64,000 bases of DNA from Petrolisthes cinctipes (GCA_033782935.1 JAWQEG010000259.1:1081501-1145500), one strand, 5' to 3'. Positions 12,628 to 25,480 are shown, numbered from the stretch's first letter. The notes: a model not told the origin generated them from the letters alone. Program-made: numbers and translations.

Positions 12628-13183
12628 ATACGTAACATTCACAGTGTCCTGGTTATTTATTTTATATTCCAACAGAATAGTATTGTGTACGTAGGGGCGG
12701 CTTGGGTGCTTTCCTCATTGGCAACACTGACGGAGCTAGAGCGAGACCAGAGCGATACCAGCTGGGGGTTGCCAGCTAATGGTGTGCTGTGTAACCTATA
12801 CCTACATTAATTAGGCATTTTCCCTGTGTGCTTTTCCCAGGGAAAAGGACGATTTGTCTGTTGTGGGTACTCTCATCTGGGAAGGAACAAGGTCGGACTT
12901 AAGGAAGGGTGAACCAGAAGAGTGCAAGGGAGCTGTGAGAGGAACGACTGGCCAGCGTTTACTCTGGGGGTGTGTGGCATCTATACATTCCTGTACTACG
13001 TGTGCTGAGCATTTCTAATCTCCAAATTCTCCATCGGTTAGTTATTTTAATTCTATACACATACACAGTGAACATACACACACAATAGTAACATGTTGTT
13101 GGGGTATTTTTGTATGCCTATGTATTTGTTATAATTTGTATTATATGCTGTGATGAGTGTATAGGAATTAATTCTAACGGGAC
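12628..13183 (+). other. Leader between primer-binding site and gag
   Basis: A 5' leader of about 550 bases in the putative LTR element. It contains no open frame of note. The gag-like ATG at 13184 follows. Confidence 0.4.
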
Positions 13184-13888
13184 ATGTTTAAGAAATTTAG
13201 AACAACAAAAACTATAATCCCAGGGGATTCAGCAGAGGACTCAGACAGTAGTAGCAATTTTGAGGGGGAACTAAACTTTCCACCTACTCCTAATACCACT
13301 AATATACATGAGCAATTGAGGGGACTAAATAGTCCAGTGCCAGGGCAGTTAAGAAGCGGATATCAGTTCCGTGTAGAGGGAAGTGACGTAACAGAGGAAA
13401 CTCGGGAATACTTGTGTAAGTTACCGCCAAAAGGGCGGGGAAAGGGTAATAAAAATACTACAGTTGTACTAGCTACAATTCCAATGGCGACTGCAAGCAC
13501 CAGTGCTGTTGGGGGAGCAGCCCCTAGTCAGGCGAAAGGGCAGAGTGTCACTAACCCTTGTATACAAGGCAATTTGGTGGGTAGCGCCCACGGGTATCAG
13601 CCAACGAATATTATGAGTGTGTTTACCGGTGAGGATTCAGTCCTAAAGTTTGATGGGGATCCGAATAAAAAATATTCAATAGAGGAATTTATACACAGAG
13701 TACATGGAGTACAATATTACTGAGGATAGAGGTAAAATAGGATACGCAGACTCGAGGATTGAAGGGCAGTCTGCAAGGCAGTTATTAACTTCTAGTTGTC
13801 TGTTGGGGAGGTCGTCAAAGAAACAACAGACGTGGGAGGAGTTTAAAAAAGCATTAATTGTAGTGTACTGAACGGCTGCTCCAGAGGG
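13184..13888 (+). pseudogene. LTR-retrotransposon gag fragment
   Basis: An open frame of 179 codons from an ATG at 13184 (MFKKFRTTKTIIPGDSAEDS) has an acidic, Ser/Thr-rich N-terminus. It then enters a capsid-like segment, FDGDPNKKYSIEEFIHRVHG. After a frameshift near 13710 it continues as EYNITEDRGKIGYADSR and QQTWEEFKKALIVVY. The order F-G-D-P, EEFI, then W-EEFK is typical of Ty3/gypsy capsid (DUF/retrotrans_gag type). The frame is cut at about 13888 where the 3' end of a LINE-A copy begins. A TGA in ...VVY* is the other break. No zinc knuckle or pol is present. Confidence 0.65.
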
Positions 13889-16879
13889 TTTGATTTTTTA
13901 TTGACTTTTGATGCAACTAAGCATCTGGCGGCACAACAGCTAAGGTCATTTACCACCCAACATAAAATTATTATCTACATAATTAATAAAACATGAATAC
14001 CCGAAAGGGATAGGCACCATGATTAAAAGACACACAAACTAAAAAGTACATTATTACTAAAAGAACCTGTTGACATAAAAAGAAAAAATCAAACCATCTA
14101 AAAACCATAAATATCATAAAATCATATTTTGTGGAGAAGGCCAGCCTCCTCCACATAGGAAAGGGTGTTCCCTCCCACACTACAAGCTTCCTCCACGAGC
14201 ACCTGGGAGAGACTGTAAGAACCGTTACCCTCCCGGTACTCGGAGAGGTGCCTACGACGAAGGTCCCCTAGGCTTGGACACTCGACAATAAGATGCCGTC
14301 CTGTCAAAGGGACCAGACAATCATGACAGTAGGGAGGGTGAGCCCTCTCCATTAAAAAGCCATGAGTCAATAATGTGTGGCCAATGCGGAGATGGACAAG
14401 AGCCGTCACCCACCGGCGGGACAGGCCACTGTAGCTCCACAAACCAAGGCATTGGCGGATGTCGCGGAACTTGTTAGCCCCGAAGGTGTCTCATCTGTCC
14501 TGCCAGCAGGAACGAACGGGAGCCTGCCACCACGGCAAAAGTCAGGAGACGACTCCAAAGCAAACTCCAGCATCAGACTTTGACCCATCAGTATACACAG
14601 GGAGGGACTCTCTGTGAGTGAAGACATGTTCTAAAAAGAGGGAACGAGCCACTAGAGGAGGAAGAGATTCCTTCTTGTCTGTAAAGTAGGTGCAGGGGAA
14701 AACTTCTGGAAGAAGCCATGGAGCCACCCTTTGGACCCTCACAGAACAAATCTGGAAGTCATCAATGCCCATCTCCTCCAGAAGCCAAACGGCCATGGTG
14801 TACGAGAATGTAAAAGGTAGTACTGAGACATGATATCAGATTCCACCGCCAAACAGGAAAGGGAGTCAGGAAGTCGATGTAATCTATGCCAACAACGAAC
14901 CATCAAGGACTGGCGACGGAGATCAAGAGGTGGCTCTTTAGCGTCCACCAGGAGACTGGGAATTGGGGACGACCTGAAGGCTCCGGTCGCCAGACATACC
15001 TCTTCTGCCACTTGCATCAGTGGCAGAAGAATACACCTCACACCCATAGTCGAGTTTTGAAATAATAAGAACATGGTATAGACGGAGGAGGGTGGCCCGA
15101 TCAGCCCCACAGGACGTATGGCCCAGGACCCTCAACAGGTTAAGAGCCTTGGGGCAAGAGACTTAAGTGTACGTAAGTGGGGAACCCAAGTCAAAAGTTT
15201 GTCAAAAAGGAGACCCAAAAAACAGCTTCCAACCTGACCAGAGTATCTGTAGTGGAACGGTGTTTATGAAAGCCAGACTGGGACGGAGACAGAAAATCAC
15301 CCCGTTCCAAGAAGTATACCAGTCTGACATTCACCATCTTCTCAAATAGTTTATAGAGATAGGAGGTCAAGGCAATTGGTCGGTAATTGAGGGCAACACC
15401 AGAGTCCTTGCCCGGCTTGAGGAAAGGAAGGATGGTAGCAACCCTCCACCCAGAAGAGAAGACACCCTCCAGCCAGATTCTGTTATATAAAGCTAAAAGA
15501 AATGAGATCGCCTCCTCACCCAAGTGTCGCAACATTGCATATGGTATGTTGTCTGGCCAAGGAGAAGTGTCGCCGCAGAGGGAGAGGGCAGAATGCAGGT
15601 CTCTCAGGGTGAATATATGGTTATAACTTTCATTCTCGTATCCTGAGAAATCCAGGACAGTGCGCTCCTTGGCTCTTAACTCATGCCTGACAGCCAGAGG
15701 TCGAGAGTCACACCATCTTACCGCCTCTCCTGAACACTTGGATGAGGGGAGTTTTAGTATAAATTGAAGACACATAGGCCTTCCAAGATGCACGTTGTGC
15801 CTCTTTTAAAACTCTTCTAGCCAGAGCCCTTGCCTGTCGGAAGTCCTTGAAAAGAGTTGGGTCCCCACGATTGCGACGAAGGCGAGAGAAAGCAGCACGC
15901 TTCTCCCGCACAGCAGTGGTGCAGACTGGTGACCACCAAGGGACAGGACGTTTGGGAAAGTAGCCAGAAGTTTTTGGGATAGAAATGAGAGCCGCAGAGT
16001 GGAGCATATCAGTGAAATATGTTACAGCCTCGTCAGAGCTACCAACATCGGCTACAGAAGAGACCGAAGAAGTTAGCTCTCTAAAAAACTGCTAGTTAGC
16101 CTTCTCTAATTTCCACCTACGAAGACGAGACTGTGGTTCGTACCTGTTACTATCTAAAAGTATAGGGAAATAGTCAATGCCATATAAATCAGGCAACACT
16201 CTCCAAGTAAAATCCAACAGAGCACTGGATGAGCAAAGGTAAATGTCAATGGCGGTAAAAGTCCCAGTAGGGCTATTAAAATGTGTCACATATCCCGTAT
16301 TTAAAACCCCTAATCTCTCATCCTCAATAAAAGACCCCTAGGGTTGACCGAACTGTCACCCCGCAGAGGATGACGATATTAAAATCACCCAATAAAATAA
16401 AGGGAGAAGGAAGGTCCCGTACAAGACAGTTAAGATCACCCCTCTCAACTGTAACACAGGGAGGAAGGTTTAGACTGCACACAGTGTACGGGCGGTCCAT
16501 AAAAACCTTAACTGCGACAGCCTGGAGCGGAGTGTCAAGCTCCAGGCCCGTGAATGGAATATCTCGGCAAACTAGGATGGCAGAGCCACCATGGTGACCC
16601 TGCCCTTCAAATTAATTTGAATAAAATGCAGAGTATGCTGGGGGACTGGCAGGAATGTAGTCCCCAAGCATTGTCTCTTGGAGAGAAACACATGCAGGAG
16701 AGAAGCTAGAGAGAAGAACGAGCAGTTCCTCCCAAGAAGCACGCAAGCCCCGGCAATTCCACTGAAGGACCTTGAACAGTGTTACTTTAATACTGATTTT
16801 TGGGAAGCCTCACGGAGGTACTTCCCACTACCACCTCGACCTGAGGGTTTACTCAAACGATAAGATTTGCCTAATCCTC
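13889..16879 (-). mobile_element. LINE-A copy 2, 5'-truncated with internal deletions
   Basis: The 3' end (13889-13970) has the family signature: a gcatctggcggcacaac motif plus an A/T tail. Going upstream, RNase H C-terminus and tail lie at 14122-14442. A deletion near 14517-14521 removes most of RNase H. The RT thumb is at 14739-15135. A deletion near 15221 removes the whole catalytic palm (no YVDD box is left). RT fingers lie at 15240-15710. A deletion near 15712 is followed by endonuclease sequence to 16870. It stops just inside the ORF1 end at 16879, where a LINE-B piece abuts. No target-site duplication was found. Confidence 0.85.
14122..16860 (-). pseudogene. LINE-A ORF2 remnant lacking RT active site
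   Basis: Recognisable blocks in order from the 5' side: endonuclease (partial, with ALLDFTWRVLPDLYG at about 16200), FPKRPVPWWSPVCTTAV near 15960, RT fingers with TSPWPDNIPYAMLRHLG and [12 protein letters not shown], then directly the RT thumb (SKLDYGCEVYSSATDA at about 15050), TDGSKSDAG of RNase H, and the C-terminal His/Cys tail. Catalytic RT residues and most RNase H residues are deleted. Non-functional. Confidence 0.8.
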
Positions 16880-17288
16880 GCAATAGGACGAAACGAACTG
16901 GGTTTCGTAAGGCGACCATCTCGTTTAGGTATCAGTATGATGTGCATAAGTCCTGAGTAAGATGCTAAATCATACCGTAAGTGATGGCTGAGGGGCCAGG
17001 ACTGGTTCCTTTACAGGATTTCAGGGCGAGAACTCTATGTTGTAGCTAGAATTTACGTCTTCTGTCGCAAAGTCTATCTCTTGCAGCTCAGCCTAATGTT
17101 TGTGGCCTTGAAAACGTGGGTCGTATTTAGCTGAGCTGCTTACGTCAGCAAATTGTCTAGCAATGGTGTTAGCTATGCCCACGGAATTGTCGATGATGTT
17201 ACCGCCCACTTCAAGGGTGTTGATGGGCGTCCGGGTGTACCATGCTTGTTATTTAAAATATTAAATGTTGTCCGGACCTGACTTATTG
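16880..17288 (-). mobile_element. LINE-B fragment between two LINE-A copies
   Basis: On the minus strand the translation reads INTLEVGGNIIDNSVGIAN, ARQFADVSSSAKYDPRF and, after breaks, HIILIPKRDGRLTKPSSF. These align by eye with the LINE-B copy at 60417-64000 (ARQFSFASSSENYHPAF; HVIPIPKGGGD). It covers the endonuclease-RT linker and the first RT motif only. It is broken by several stops. It joins a minus-strand LINE-A on the left and a plus-strand LINE-A on the right. Confidence 0.65.
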
Positions 17289-18804
17289 GCGTTGCTCTTG
17301 TCCACCTCCACATTGGCCACACATTATTGACTCATGGCTTTTTAATGGAGAGGGCTCCCCCTACCTACTGTGATGATTGTCTGGTCCCTCTGACAGTACG
17401 GCAGCCTTGGGGACCTTTGTCAAAGGCACCTCTCCGAGTACCGGGTGGATGACGGTTCTTAATACAGTCTCTCCCAGGTGCTCGGGGAGGAGGCTTGTAG
17501 TGTAGGAGGGAACAGCCTCCCCTATGTGGAGGAGGCTGGCCTTCTCCACAAATTGTGATTTTATGATATTTATGGTTTTTAGATGGTTTGATATTTTTTA
17601 GTTTTGATTCTTTTATATATTTTACTTAAGTCGACGGGTTCTTTTAGTAAAAATGTGCTTTTTAGTTTGTGTGTCTTTTAATCATGCGGCCTATCCCATT
17701 CGGGGTAATGAAGCCTATTTAAAGTATGTTTATGTTTTATTAATTATGTACACTCTCCCAAAAAAGTATCGGCATTTTACCGAATGAACGAAAACGACAA
17801 TAAACGTAGCATTATGGTACATTGCTTTGAAACCTTATAGATAGTGGTATTCCTGCTGATCAGTTGCCAATTATGCATATTCGTATTGCTTCATGAGTCA
17901 AGAGAAATTTTAGTGGTTGCAAATCGAAACATATTCGCATTTCTTTACCTATTAGAGAAATTTAAAATATTATCGTAAGATTTGCCCCTTTCTAATGCTG
18001 AAAACAGCTAATCCACACCGTAGTTGCCGAATGGTATATAACATTATCTTTCTTTTTATTTATTTTATTTTATTTTAATTTTTTATATATGTACAGTTGG
18101 GGAATAATGTATCTGTACATACCTCTACCTCGGGACAGGAGGCCGTCAGTCGTGGCCTGAGACTGAGACCCCGAGATTATCGAGTGAAGCCTTGAGGTGT
18201 TGGTTGCTTCACATGTTTGTTTATACACGTCACTTTCTAGAGAGGACAATGTCTGTTTGTGTTATTTTACAAAACCTTATTTAGAAGTATGAGAAGAAAA
18301 AGCATAAACCTACTTAATCCTACCCTATGCTATAACTGCATTATATTTAAGACAAAATACTACAGTTACAGCAAATCTACTCAAAGATTCCTTTTTGGTT
18401 AAAATCCGATTTGGTAACTTTATTCTCTGGGTTATCATTCTCATTAAATTCAATAATTCAGTAAATTCCCCAAACCATCAATCATTAAAATCACATAACA
18501 TATATCTGTAAAAATGAAGTCACAATTCTTACTCCACGACTTGCCTAATGCATGAATTATGTATGCTAGAGGATTTCACGTTAGTACAGAAATGAGAGTC
18601 AACTCATTGCCAGCAGTAATACCAACCCCACAGTACAGTCATACATGTAGCTTCGATCTTTTCTCAGCAGGATCTAGCCAGCAATGCCGATACTTTTTTG
18701 GGAGAGTGTACATGACCATTATATGTTGGGCGGTACATGACACTAGCTGTTGCGCCGCCAGATGCCTAGTTGCATAAAAAAATCAACCAATCAATCAATC
18801 AATC
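17289..18804 (+). mobile_element. LINE-A copy 3, 3' end only, split by a DNA transposon
   Basis: 5'-truncated within the ORF2 C-terminal tail: LTHGFLMERAPPTYCDDC-like coding at 17325-17370 and the tail VEEAGLLHKL near 17550. It then runs through the AT-rich 3' UTR to 17750, resumes at 18711 and ends in (CAAT)n at about 18786-18804. The interruption at 17751-18708 is a TA-flanked inverted-repeat element. Removing it gives aattatgtacatgacc, which matches the intact 3' UTR of other copies. Confidence 0.85.
17751..18708. mobile_element. 958-bp TIR element with TA duplication (Tc1/mariner-like MITE)
   Basis: Terminal inverted repeats of about 26 bp start CACTCTCCCAAAAAAG at the left end, with the exact complement at the right end (18683-18708). 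TA at 17749-17750 and again at 18709-18710 is the target duplication. The host sequence is the 3' UTR of LINE-A copy 3, which is uninterrupted once the element is removed. No transposase ORF is present, so it is non-autonomous. TA duplication fits the Tc1/mariner superfamily, but the family itself is not recognised. Confidence 0.85.
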
Positions 18805-18960
18805 AGTTGCTCTCCAACACTCCTTGGACCCTGGTCCAGCACTATCAGCCATGGCAGTACCTATCAAGCCAATAGCTAACTAAACTAATCCTTTTCAAGA
18901 AAATCTCTAAGCCTAGATAGACATATCGCTAAACCTATATCAGACAATCGCTAAGCCTAG
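18805..18960. repeat. Short degenerate tandem repeat
   Basis: Three imperfect copies of a roughly 28-30 base unit around tcgctaagcctag lie at about 18890-18962. No gene seen. Confidence 0.4.
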
Positions 18961-18974
18961 CTAATACATTATAT

Positions 18975-19507
18975 CTATACTATAAATGGCAAACCGTCTC
19001 TGTTTTGGTATGACGGAACATGACATAACTTGACGTAAAAATTACGTCATCTACTATAAATCCACTAAAAAAAATGGTTACACTCCCAAAACAATATATT
19101 CTGAATCAGCATCACCGGCAAAGGTATTTATGACACAACATGACGTAACTTGACGTAAAAATTACGTTAAAGTGTCAAATATTCTATTTATCGGTTAAAA
19201 TCATAAAGAAGAGCTCGACCGGAAATTTTCCTTTCAAGCTGTTAATATCGCGCGCCAAATGTACCGCTCGAACGGATTTTTTCCGTTCGAGCCGCTAAAA
19301 ACGCGAGCCAAATGTACAGCTCGAACGGAAATTTTCCGTTCGAGCTGAAGAAGGCAAAAAGCCTATTTGGAAATTCAGTCAGTCTCGGGCCTTTAAGCTG
19401 AATCTTCTTTATGTTTTAATATAATTGCTCGCTAAACTATAAAATATCTCCTTAGTCCATATTCATATAGGTATCTTTCCCATGCAACGCCGGGTACAGT
19501 ACCTCCA
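18975..19507. mobile_element. 533-bp insertion with 14-bp direct flanks (unclassified)
   Basis: ctaatacattatat occurs at 18961-18974 and again at 19508-19521, bracketing a 533-bp segment. Inside are two near-copies, about 110 bases apart, of a block containing acttgacgtaaaaattacgt (about 19000-19055 and 19110-19165). A palindromic tandem array follows at 19208-19350. The right end contains atgcaacgccgggtacag, which resembles the 3' region of some Helitrons, but Helitrons make no target duplication, so the class is open. No coding capacity. Confidence 0.5.
19208..19350. repeat. Palindromic tandem repeat (about 56-bp unit, 2.5 copies)
   Basis: Each unit contains a near-perfect palindrome: gctcgaacgg, a T- or A/T-rich centre, then ccgttcgagc. 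It is followed by gctaa..., cgcg and gccaaatgtac. Copies start at about 19209, 19266 and 19319. The palindromes could form cruciform or hairpin structures. Confidence 0.75.
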
Positions 19508-19521
19508 CTAATACATTATAT

Positions 19522-21200
19522 ACAAGACATATAATATTATAAATTTAAACAATATATACAAAATGGTAATAAACAATGTAATAAAAAGTCACATCACTCT
19601 AAACAGTTCGGTTCCTCAAGAAAACCATCAATTTATGAGTCACACCACCATCCCCATCACCTAAGAGAGTTGAGAGTGTGAATGGAACTTTTACTGCATC
19701 GCAGAAACTTATGAGGGAAGCGCGTTCCCCACAAACCGCCGACAATGCAGGATGATATTACTGATAGATAACACCGCATTACAGGTATTACAATGTGATG
19801 GAAAACGTTTGTCTTTATATGGTTCTAGATGTGTTATTCTGGTGCTGTTGGTTCTTATTCTTGCCATTATTCTTTCTTCTAGTCGATTGGGCCAGTTGGC
19901 AGTAGTCCAATCACCCAATCGAGGCTTGATGGTATGAATATTTAGTCTGGTTCACTGATTTTGCCACAGAAGATTAATTAATTTCTTACCGAGGGATAAA
20001 CACGACTGCAGATCACGAGGGACGTCCCAAGTCCTCTCGAGCTCTACCGCCGATTTTGCAAGGAAGTCTGCCCGTTCATTGCCATAGAGAGCCTACGACA
20101 ATGCCTGGGCACCCAGGTCAGAGTGAAGGACTTGTTGCATACGTGCAACTTATTAATGATGCGACCCTGGATTTCATTAGAAACAGTTTGACATGAGTTA
20201 ATTGCCTGAAGGGCTGAATTTGAATCTGAGAAAATTGCAATTGAATTTTTACGAAAATTTAGTGCATAGGCTAGTCTATGGTTTTCTCAATTGCAAAGAG
20301 TTTTGCTGTAAATACAGATGTATGTGTCTGCAATCTATACCCAAGTTCACATTAATTTGACCATACACACGCACCCACACATTCATCCGACTTGGAGCCA
20401 TCAGTGTACACGTGGTGGGACCCCAGGTGACTGCAGATGATGTTTCCAAACAAATTGTGTATCTCCAACTCCGGCGCCTTTTCCTTCGATGAAGGTAGCC
20501 ATGATGTATTGACGCCGAAGTTGGGTGTCTCCCATGGTGGTGTGTTTCTTGTTACCAACTTGTCGCAGTCCCCAAGGTCCATACCTAGTTGCTCGGCCAG
20601 CTGCCAGTGGCCTCCGTCTTCCGTGGTGAAGGTAGTGGTGTGGTTGGAGGGAGGCACTGGCCACGTTGCCGACCTCTGACTTCCGTATAGTGATCATGGC
20701 AGTGGTGAGATCGAGCTGGTCACGTCGGAGTCGTAGGGGAGGTATATTAGCCTCCACCTCCATCCGAGCTACCTGTGTACAATTCAAAACTCCCAGACAT
20801 ACACGTAAACATTTATTCTGGAATACATCCAATCTTCCTAACGTTGTATCAGAAGCCGAACCATACACCTGTGAGCCATAGTCCAGCTTTGTATGAATAA
20901 GGGTCTTATACACCATTAATAAGGAGTTTATGTCGGCTCCCAATGTGGTTCCTGATAGGTGCTTAATTAAGGACATATAAAGTTTTTTCACAACGAACAA
21001 GCAAATTATTGAGATGATGTGTAAGATTTAATCTTTGGTCAAAATGGAGTCCTAAAAATTTAACAGAATTTTGAAATGGTACCGGTTTGCCATCTAACAT
21101 TACGTTAATTTGAGATACAGAATACAATCATTTGTATAGAGAGAATTAAGGAATGTGATATTGCAGGAAATTTTAAGATCGGATTTCAGAGTGGAATGGT
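19522..21200 (-). mobile_element. LINE-B copy 2, 3' half
   Basis: Minus-strand RT thumb (SLIKHLSGTTLGADINSLLM at about 20960), the conserved KLDYGSQVYGSASD block, RLRRDQ, RNase H start (VYTDGSKSDECVGACVW at about 20400) and the His/Cys tail (ARIRTNSTRITHLEPY... CNTCNAVLSISNII at about 19800). The same order occurs in the 60417-64000 copy. Frameshifts and stops interrupt it. The 5' boundary is near 21200 where the match fades, and the 3' end is ill-defined. Confidence 0.8.
19709..21000 (-). pseudogene. LINE-B ORF2 C-terminal remnant (RT thumb, RNase H)
   Basis: Covers only the part downstream of the RT palm, so no YADD box is present. RNase H retains the first Asp motif (YTDGSKSDE), but the centre of the domain (about 20050-20340) is heavily mutated. 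In the C-terminal tail CNTCNAVLSISNIILHC keeps the Cys/His pattern. Non-functional. Confidence 0.75.
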
Positions 21201-22611
<1,411 letters not shown>

Positions 22612-22825
22612 CCTATAATTACCCACATCATGATAACGTAACGTAATTCGAGGTAATCAACTTCGCTCGATTAATTAATTCTTTCGTTAATAATATACGA
22701 GAGGGGTACGGACGAGTTAACAGTTAATGCTCTCGTTATTTCAAATTCCATTCATAGAGGGCCTCTCGGCGCATATTTCAAACTACTACCGGTATCTATG
22801 TAGATACAGAAGAGCTAGCTAATAC

Positions 22826-23640
22826 ATGCCAAATAACTCAGTGAATAATCAACTTCATCTTGTTTTTATTTATTCGCACGAGCATCGACTCATGACAATA
22901 AGAATTTCGGAAACTACAGAAGGCCTGTTGGTCCAGTTCTTGGCAGCTCTTGATTCATACAGTACCCTTCTCTTTGGGTCCATGTATCTGTCTAACCCAT
23001 TGTTAATGCCATTCAGCGTTTTTGCATTTATTACCTCTTTTGGAACCTCATTCCACTACTCTATTCCCAAACCAATGTTTTCCTATTTCGTGTCTAAAAC
23101 GGGATTTCTCTAGTGTTCTATCTTGCCTACTTACATGTAATGCCTTGCTGAAGTCTCCTAAGTTAATCCCTTTCATCCATTTAATACTTCAATCATCACC
23201 TCTCACCCTGCATCTGCGGGTTCAGCTTTTAAAATCTATTTTCATATAGGAGATCTCTAAGGTTATGAAACATTTTTATCATCTTTCTCTGTACACTTTC
23301 TAAGAATTTGATATCCATCCTGTAAAATTGGCACCAGAACTGAACTGTGTAGTCCATCTGCGGTCTAACTGAAACTGGAGAATAACCTTATCCGCTCGAT
23401 TATTAACTCATCGTGTTATGAATCCTAGTATTCTTTTGGCTTTGTTCCGGACATGATTGCTTTGTTGCCTGGGTTTTAAATTCTTACTAATCATAACTCC
23501 CTGATCCCTTTCACATATCGATTGACCTATATCCGTGTTATTTAGTTTGTATGCGGTTACGTTTTTTGGAATTTCATACGTTTAACAATTTACATGTTAT
23601 CGATGTTAAATTTCATTGACATTTCGTAGGCTATATAATA
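22826..23640 (-). pseudogene. CR1-like LINE, RT C-terminal part (left of inversion breakpoint)
   Basis: Minus-strand translation in broken frames shows YEMSMKFNIDNM near 23625, VRPQMDYTVQFWCQFYRMD near 23350, IKFLESVQRKMIKMFHNLRD, then a C-terminal end near 22910-22990 (CMNQELPRTGPTGLL). This matches the typical CR1/L2 arrangement after the RT catalytic box (WQMKFN..., Y..SLVRPHLEY..VW, LE.VQRRATK). The upstream RT part is at 36380-36881 on the other strand. The two are halves of one copy separated by the inversion. Heavily mutated. Confidence 0.75.
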
Positions 23641-23644
23641 TTAA
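23641..23644. other. Left inversion breakpoint (TTAA)
   Basis: To the left lies CR1 sequence on the minus strand; to the right the G1 integrase N-half, also on the minus strand. The same TTAA is at the right breakpoint (36882-36885). Swapping the ends restores an uninterrupted integrase frame, TAYHFLNSWVSRFGPP, across the join. Confidence 0.8.
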
Positions 23645-24128
23645 GGAAGTGGTAGGCTGTGCGTTCTGTGGTGCAGTCTCACATTGGTGTAGCTTCTACC
23701 CACCTGGTGGCCCTATCAATACAAGTAAGGATGTATCTGTTGCCATGGGCGTCGGGAAGGGGCCCCACTATGTCAATGTGGACTGTGTGGAACCGCTGGG
23801 TGGGTGTAGGTATAGCTTGCAGTGGGATTCTCGTGTGGCGATGTACCTTTGAGGATTGGCACGTGAGGCAAGTAGATACCCACCGGCGTATATCTTGTCT
23901 CATTCCTGGCCACACGACACGTTTCCCGATAAGCTGGTGTGAGCCTTTGATTCCTGGGTGAGCCTGGCCATGGAAGTGGTGGAATAATTGATGACGGAAT
24001 TGCTGGGGAATGATGGGGCATGGGATGCCGCATGTCATATCACACCACAGCTTATGTGTTGAGCCAGGTATCATCTCCTTGTTGTGCCTCCGCAATAGTA
24101 TAATCCACTGGTCCTTCAGCCGCCACAA
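23645..24128 (-). pseudogene. G1 Ty3/gypsy integrase, N-terminal half
   Basis: Contains the zinc-binding HHCC region (HGQAHPGIKGSHQL, with CLTCQSSK) and the first catalytic Asp in VHIDIVGPLPD, followed by CIDRATRWVEATPM. A TGA falls where Arg is expected after ATPM. Coding sense then continues (DCTTERTAYHFL) until the inversion breakpoint at 23641. The C-terminal half with the second Asp and the Glu is at 36886-37400 on the plus strand. Integrase inserts the element's cDNA into the genome. Confidence 0.85.
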
Positions 24129-25480
24129 TGGTTGACACCCCCCGTGACAGGGCGTCCGCTACCGCGTTGTCTTGTCCCCTTATATGACGAATGTCTGTTG
24201 TGAACTCAGATATGTATGCCAGCTGTCGTGATACTCGTGGTGTGAAGTTGTCCCCCTTCTGTGCCATGGCATATGTGAGAGGCTTGTGGTCTGTCAGTAT
24301 ATGGAACTGTCTGGCCTCCAGGAAGTGGCGGAAGTGCCTCACAGCTTCGTATATGGCCAGCAGCTCTATATCAAATGCGCTGTACTTGCGTTGGCAAGTA
24401 CAAGTGTCAGAGCGCCATCAACCTCCTGCTGAAGGACTGCCCCCACGGCCTCTGCCGATGCGTCTGTTGTGAGAACTGTTGGCGCATCCGGGGCTGGGTG
24501 GGTGAGGAGAATCATTGTGGCCATTTGTTCTTTGATGCTGACGAAGGCTTGTTCCACACTGTAGTCCACTGTAGGGGCTTGTTGGATGATTTCTTGGTGC
24601 CTTTGAGTAGTTCGTTGAGAGGCGCCAGGGTGGTAGCTGCCTGGTGGAGGAAACAGTGATAATAGTTGACGAGTCCCAGGAATTCCCTCAGTTTGCATAC
24701 TGTGTTAGGTTGGGGGAAATCCCGGATGGCTGCCACCTTCTGCGGTAGTGGTGAGATGCCTCTGGCAGATACCCTGTGGCCCAGAAAATCTAATTCAGGT
24801 GCCCCCAGGATGCATTTGCCTGGATGTACTCGAAGCCCAAACTCCTGCAGGTGGTTGAACAGCTGCTGTAGGTGCATTGCGTGCTTCTCAGGTGAGGGGG
24901 ATGCGATGAGTATGTTGTCTATGTAGACCTTAACGAAGTCCAGGCTCTTCATCACCTGGTCCATAAACCGTTGGAACGTTTGGGCAGCATTCCTGAGGCC
25001 AAAGTTCATTCTGGGGAACTCGAAAAGCCCAAACGGCGTTATGATAGCAGTCTTCGGGACGTCGCTTGTTGCCACGGGAATCTGGTGGAACGCCCTGACG
25101 AGGTCCACCTTGGAAAATATCGTGGTCCCGAAGAGCTGGCCATGGAAGTCCATGATGTGGGGTATAGGGTAACAGTCCGGTTGCGTCATCGTGTTGAGGG
25201 CACGATAATCCCACACGCCCTCCATTCACCAGGCTGTGTTTTCGGAACCTTGTGCAGTGGGGAAGCCCAGCAGCTTGATGAAGGGCGTGCCGCCTCCTCA
25301 TTGTGCATCAGGTGGAATTCTTGTTGTGCTGCTTGCAGGAGTTCTGGCCAGAGCCGGCGTGGCCTGGCAAAACACGGGGGCTCTGTGGTGACGATGTCGT
25401 GTTCAATGTTGTGGTTAATCTTTCATGGCTGGGGGTCCGTGGAGAATAGCAGTGGGAATTCACGTAGTATGGTATCGAAC
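24052..25480 (-). pseudogene. G1 Ty3/gypsy reverse transcriptase and RNase H
   Basis: RT (about 25225 to 24700) shows DYRALNTMTQPDCYPIP, FSKVDLVRAFHQIPV, TPFGLFEFPRMNFGLRNAAQ and the active site VYIDNILIAS, where the second Asp of YIDD is Asn. RNase H follows with VLTTDASAEAVGAVLQQ, then after a frameshift HILTDHKPLTYAM and VADALSR. Upstream, to about 25480, is the linker from protease (ARPRRLWPELLQAAQ in a broken frame). The domain order protease-RT-RNase H-integrase defines Ty3/gypsy. Frameshifts near 25220 and 24350 and the YIDN change inactivate it. Confidence 0.88.

Noticed and set aside
19208..19350. CRISPR-like array of palindromic repeats
   Set aside because: Only 2.5 units, with spacer-like parts that are themselves repeated; eukaryotic context with no cas genes.
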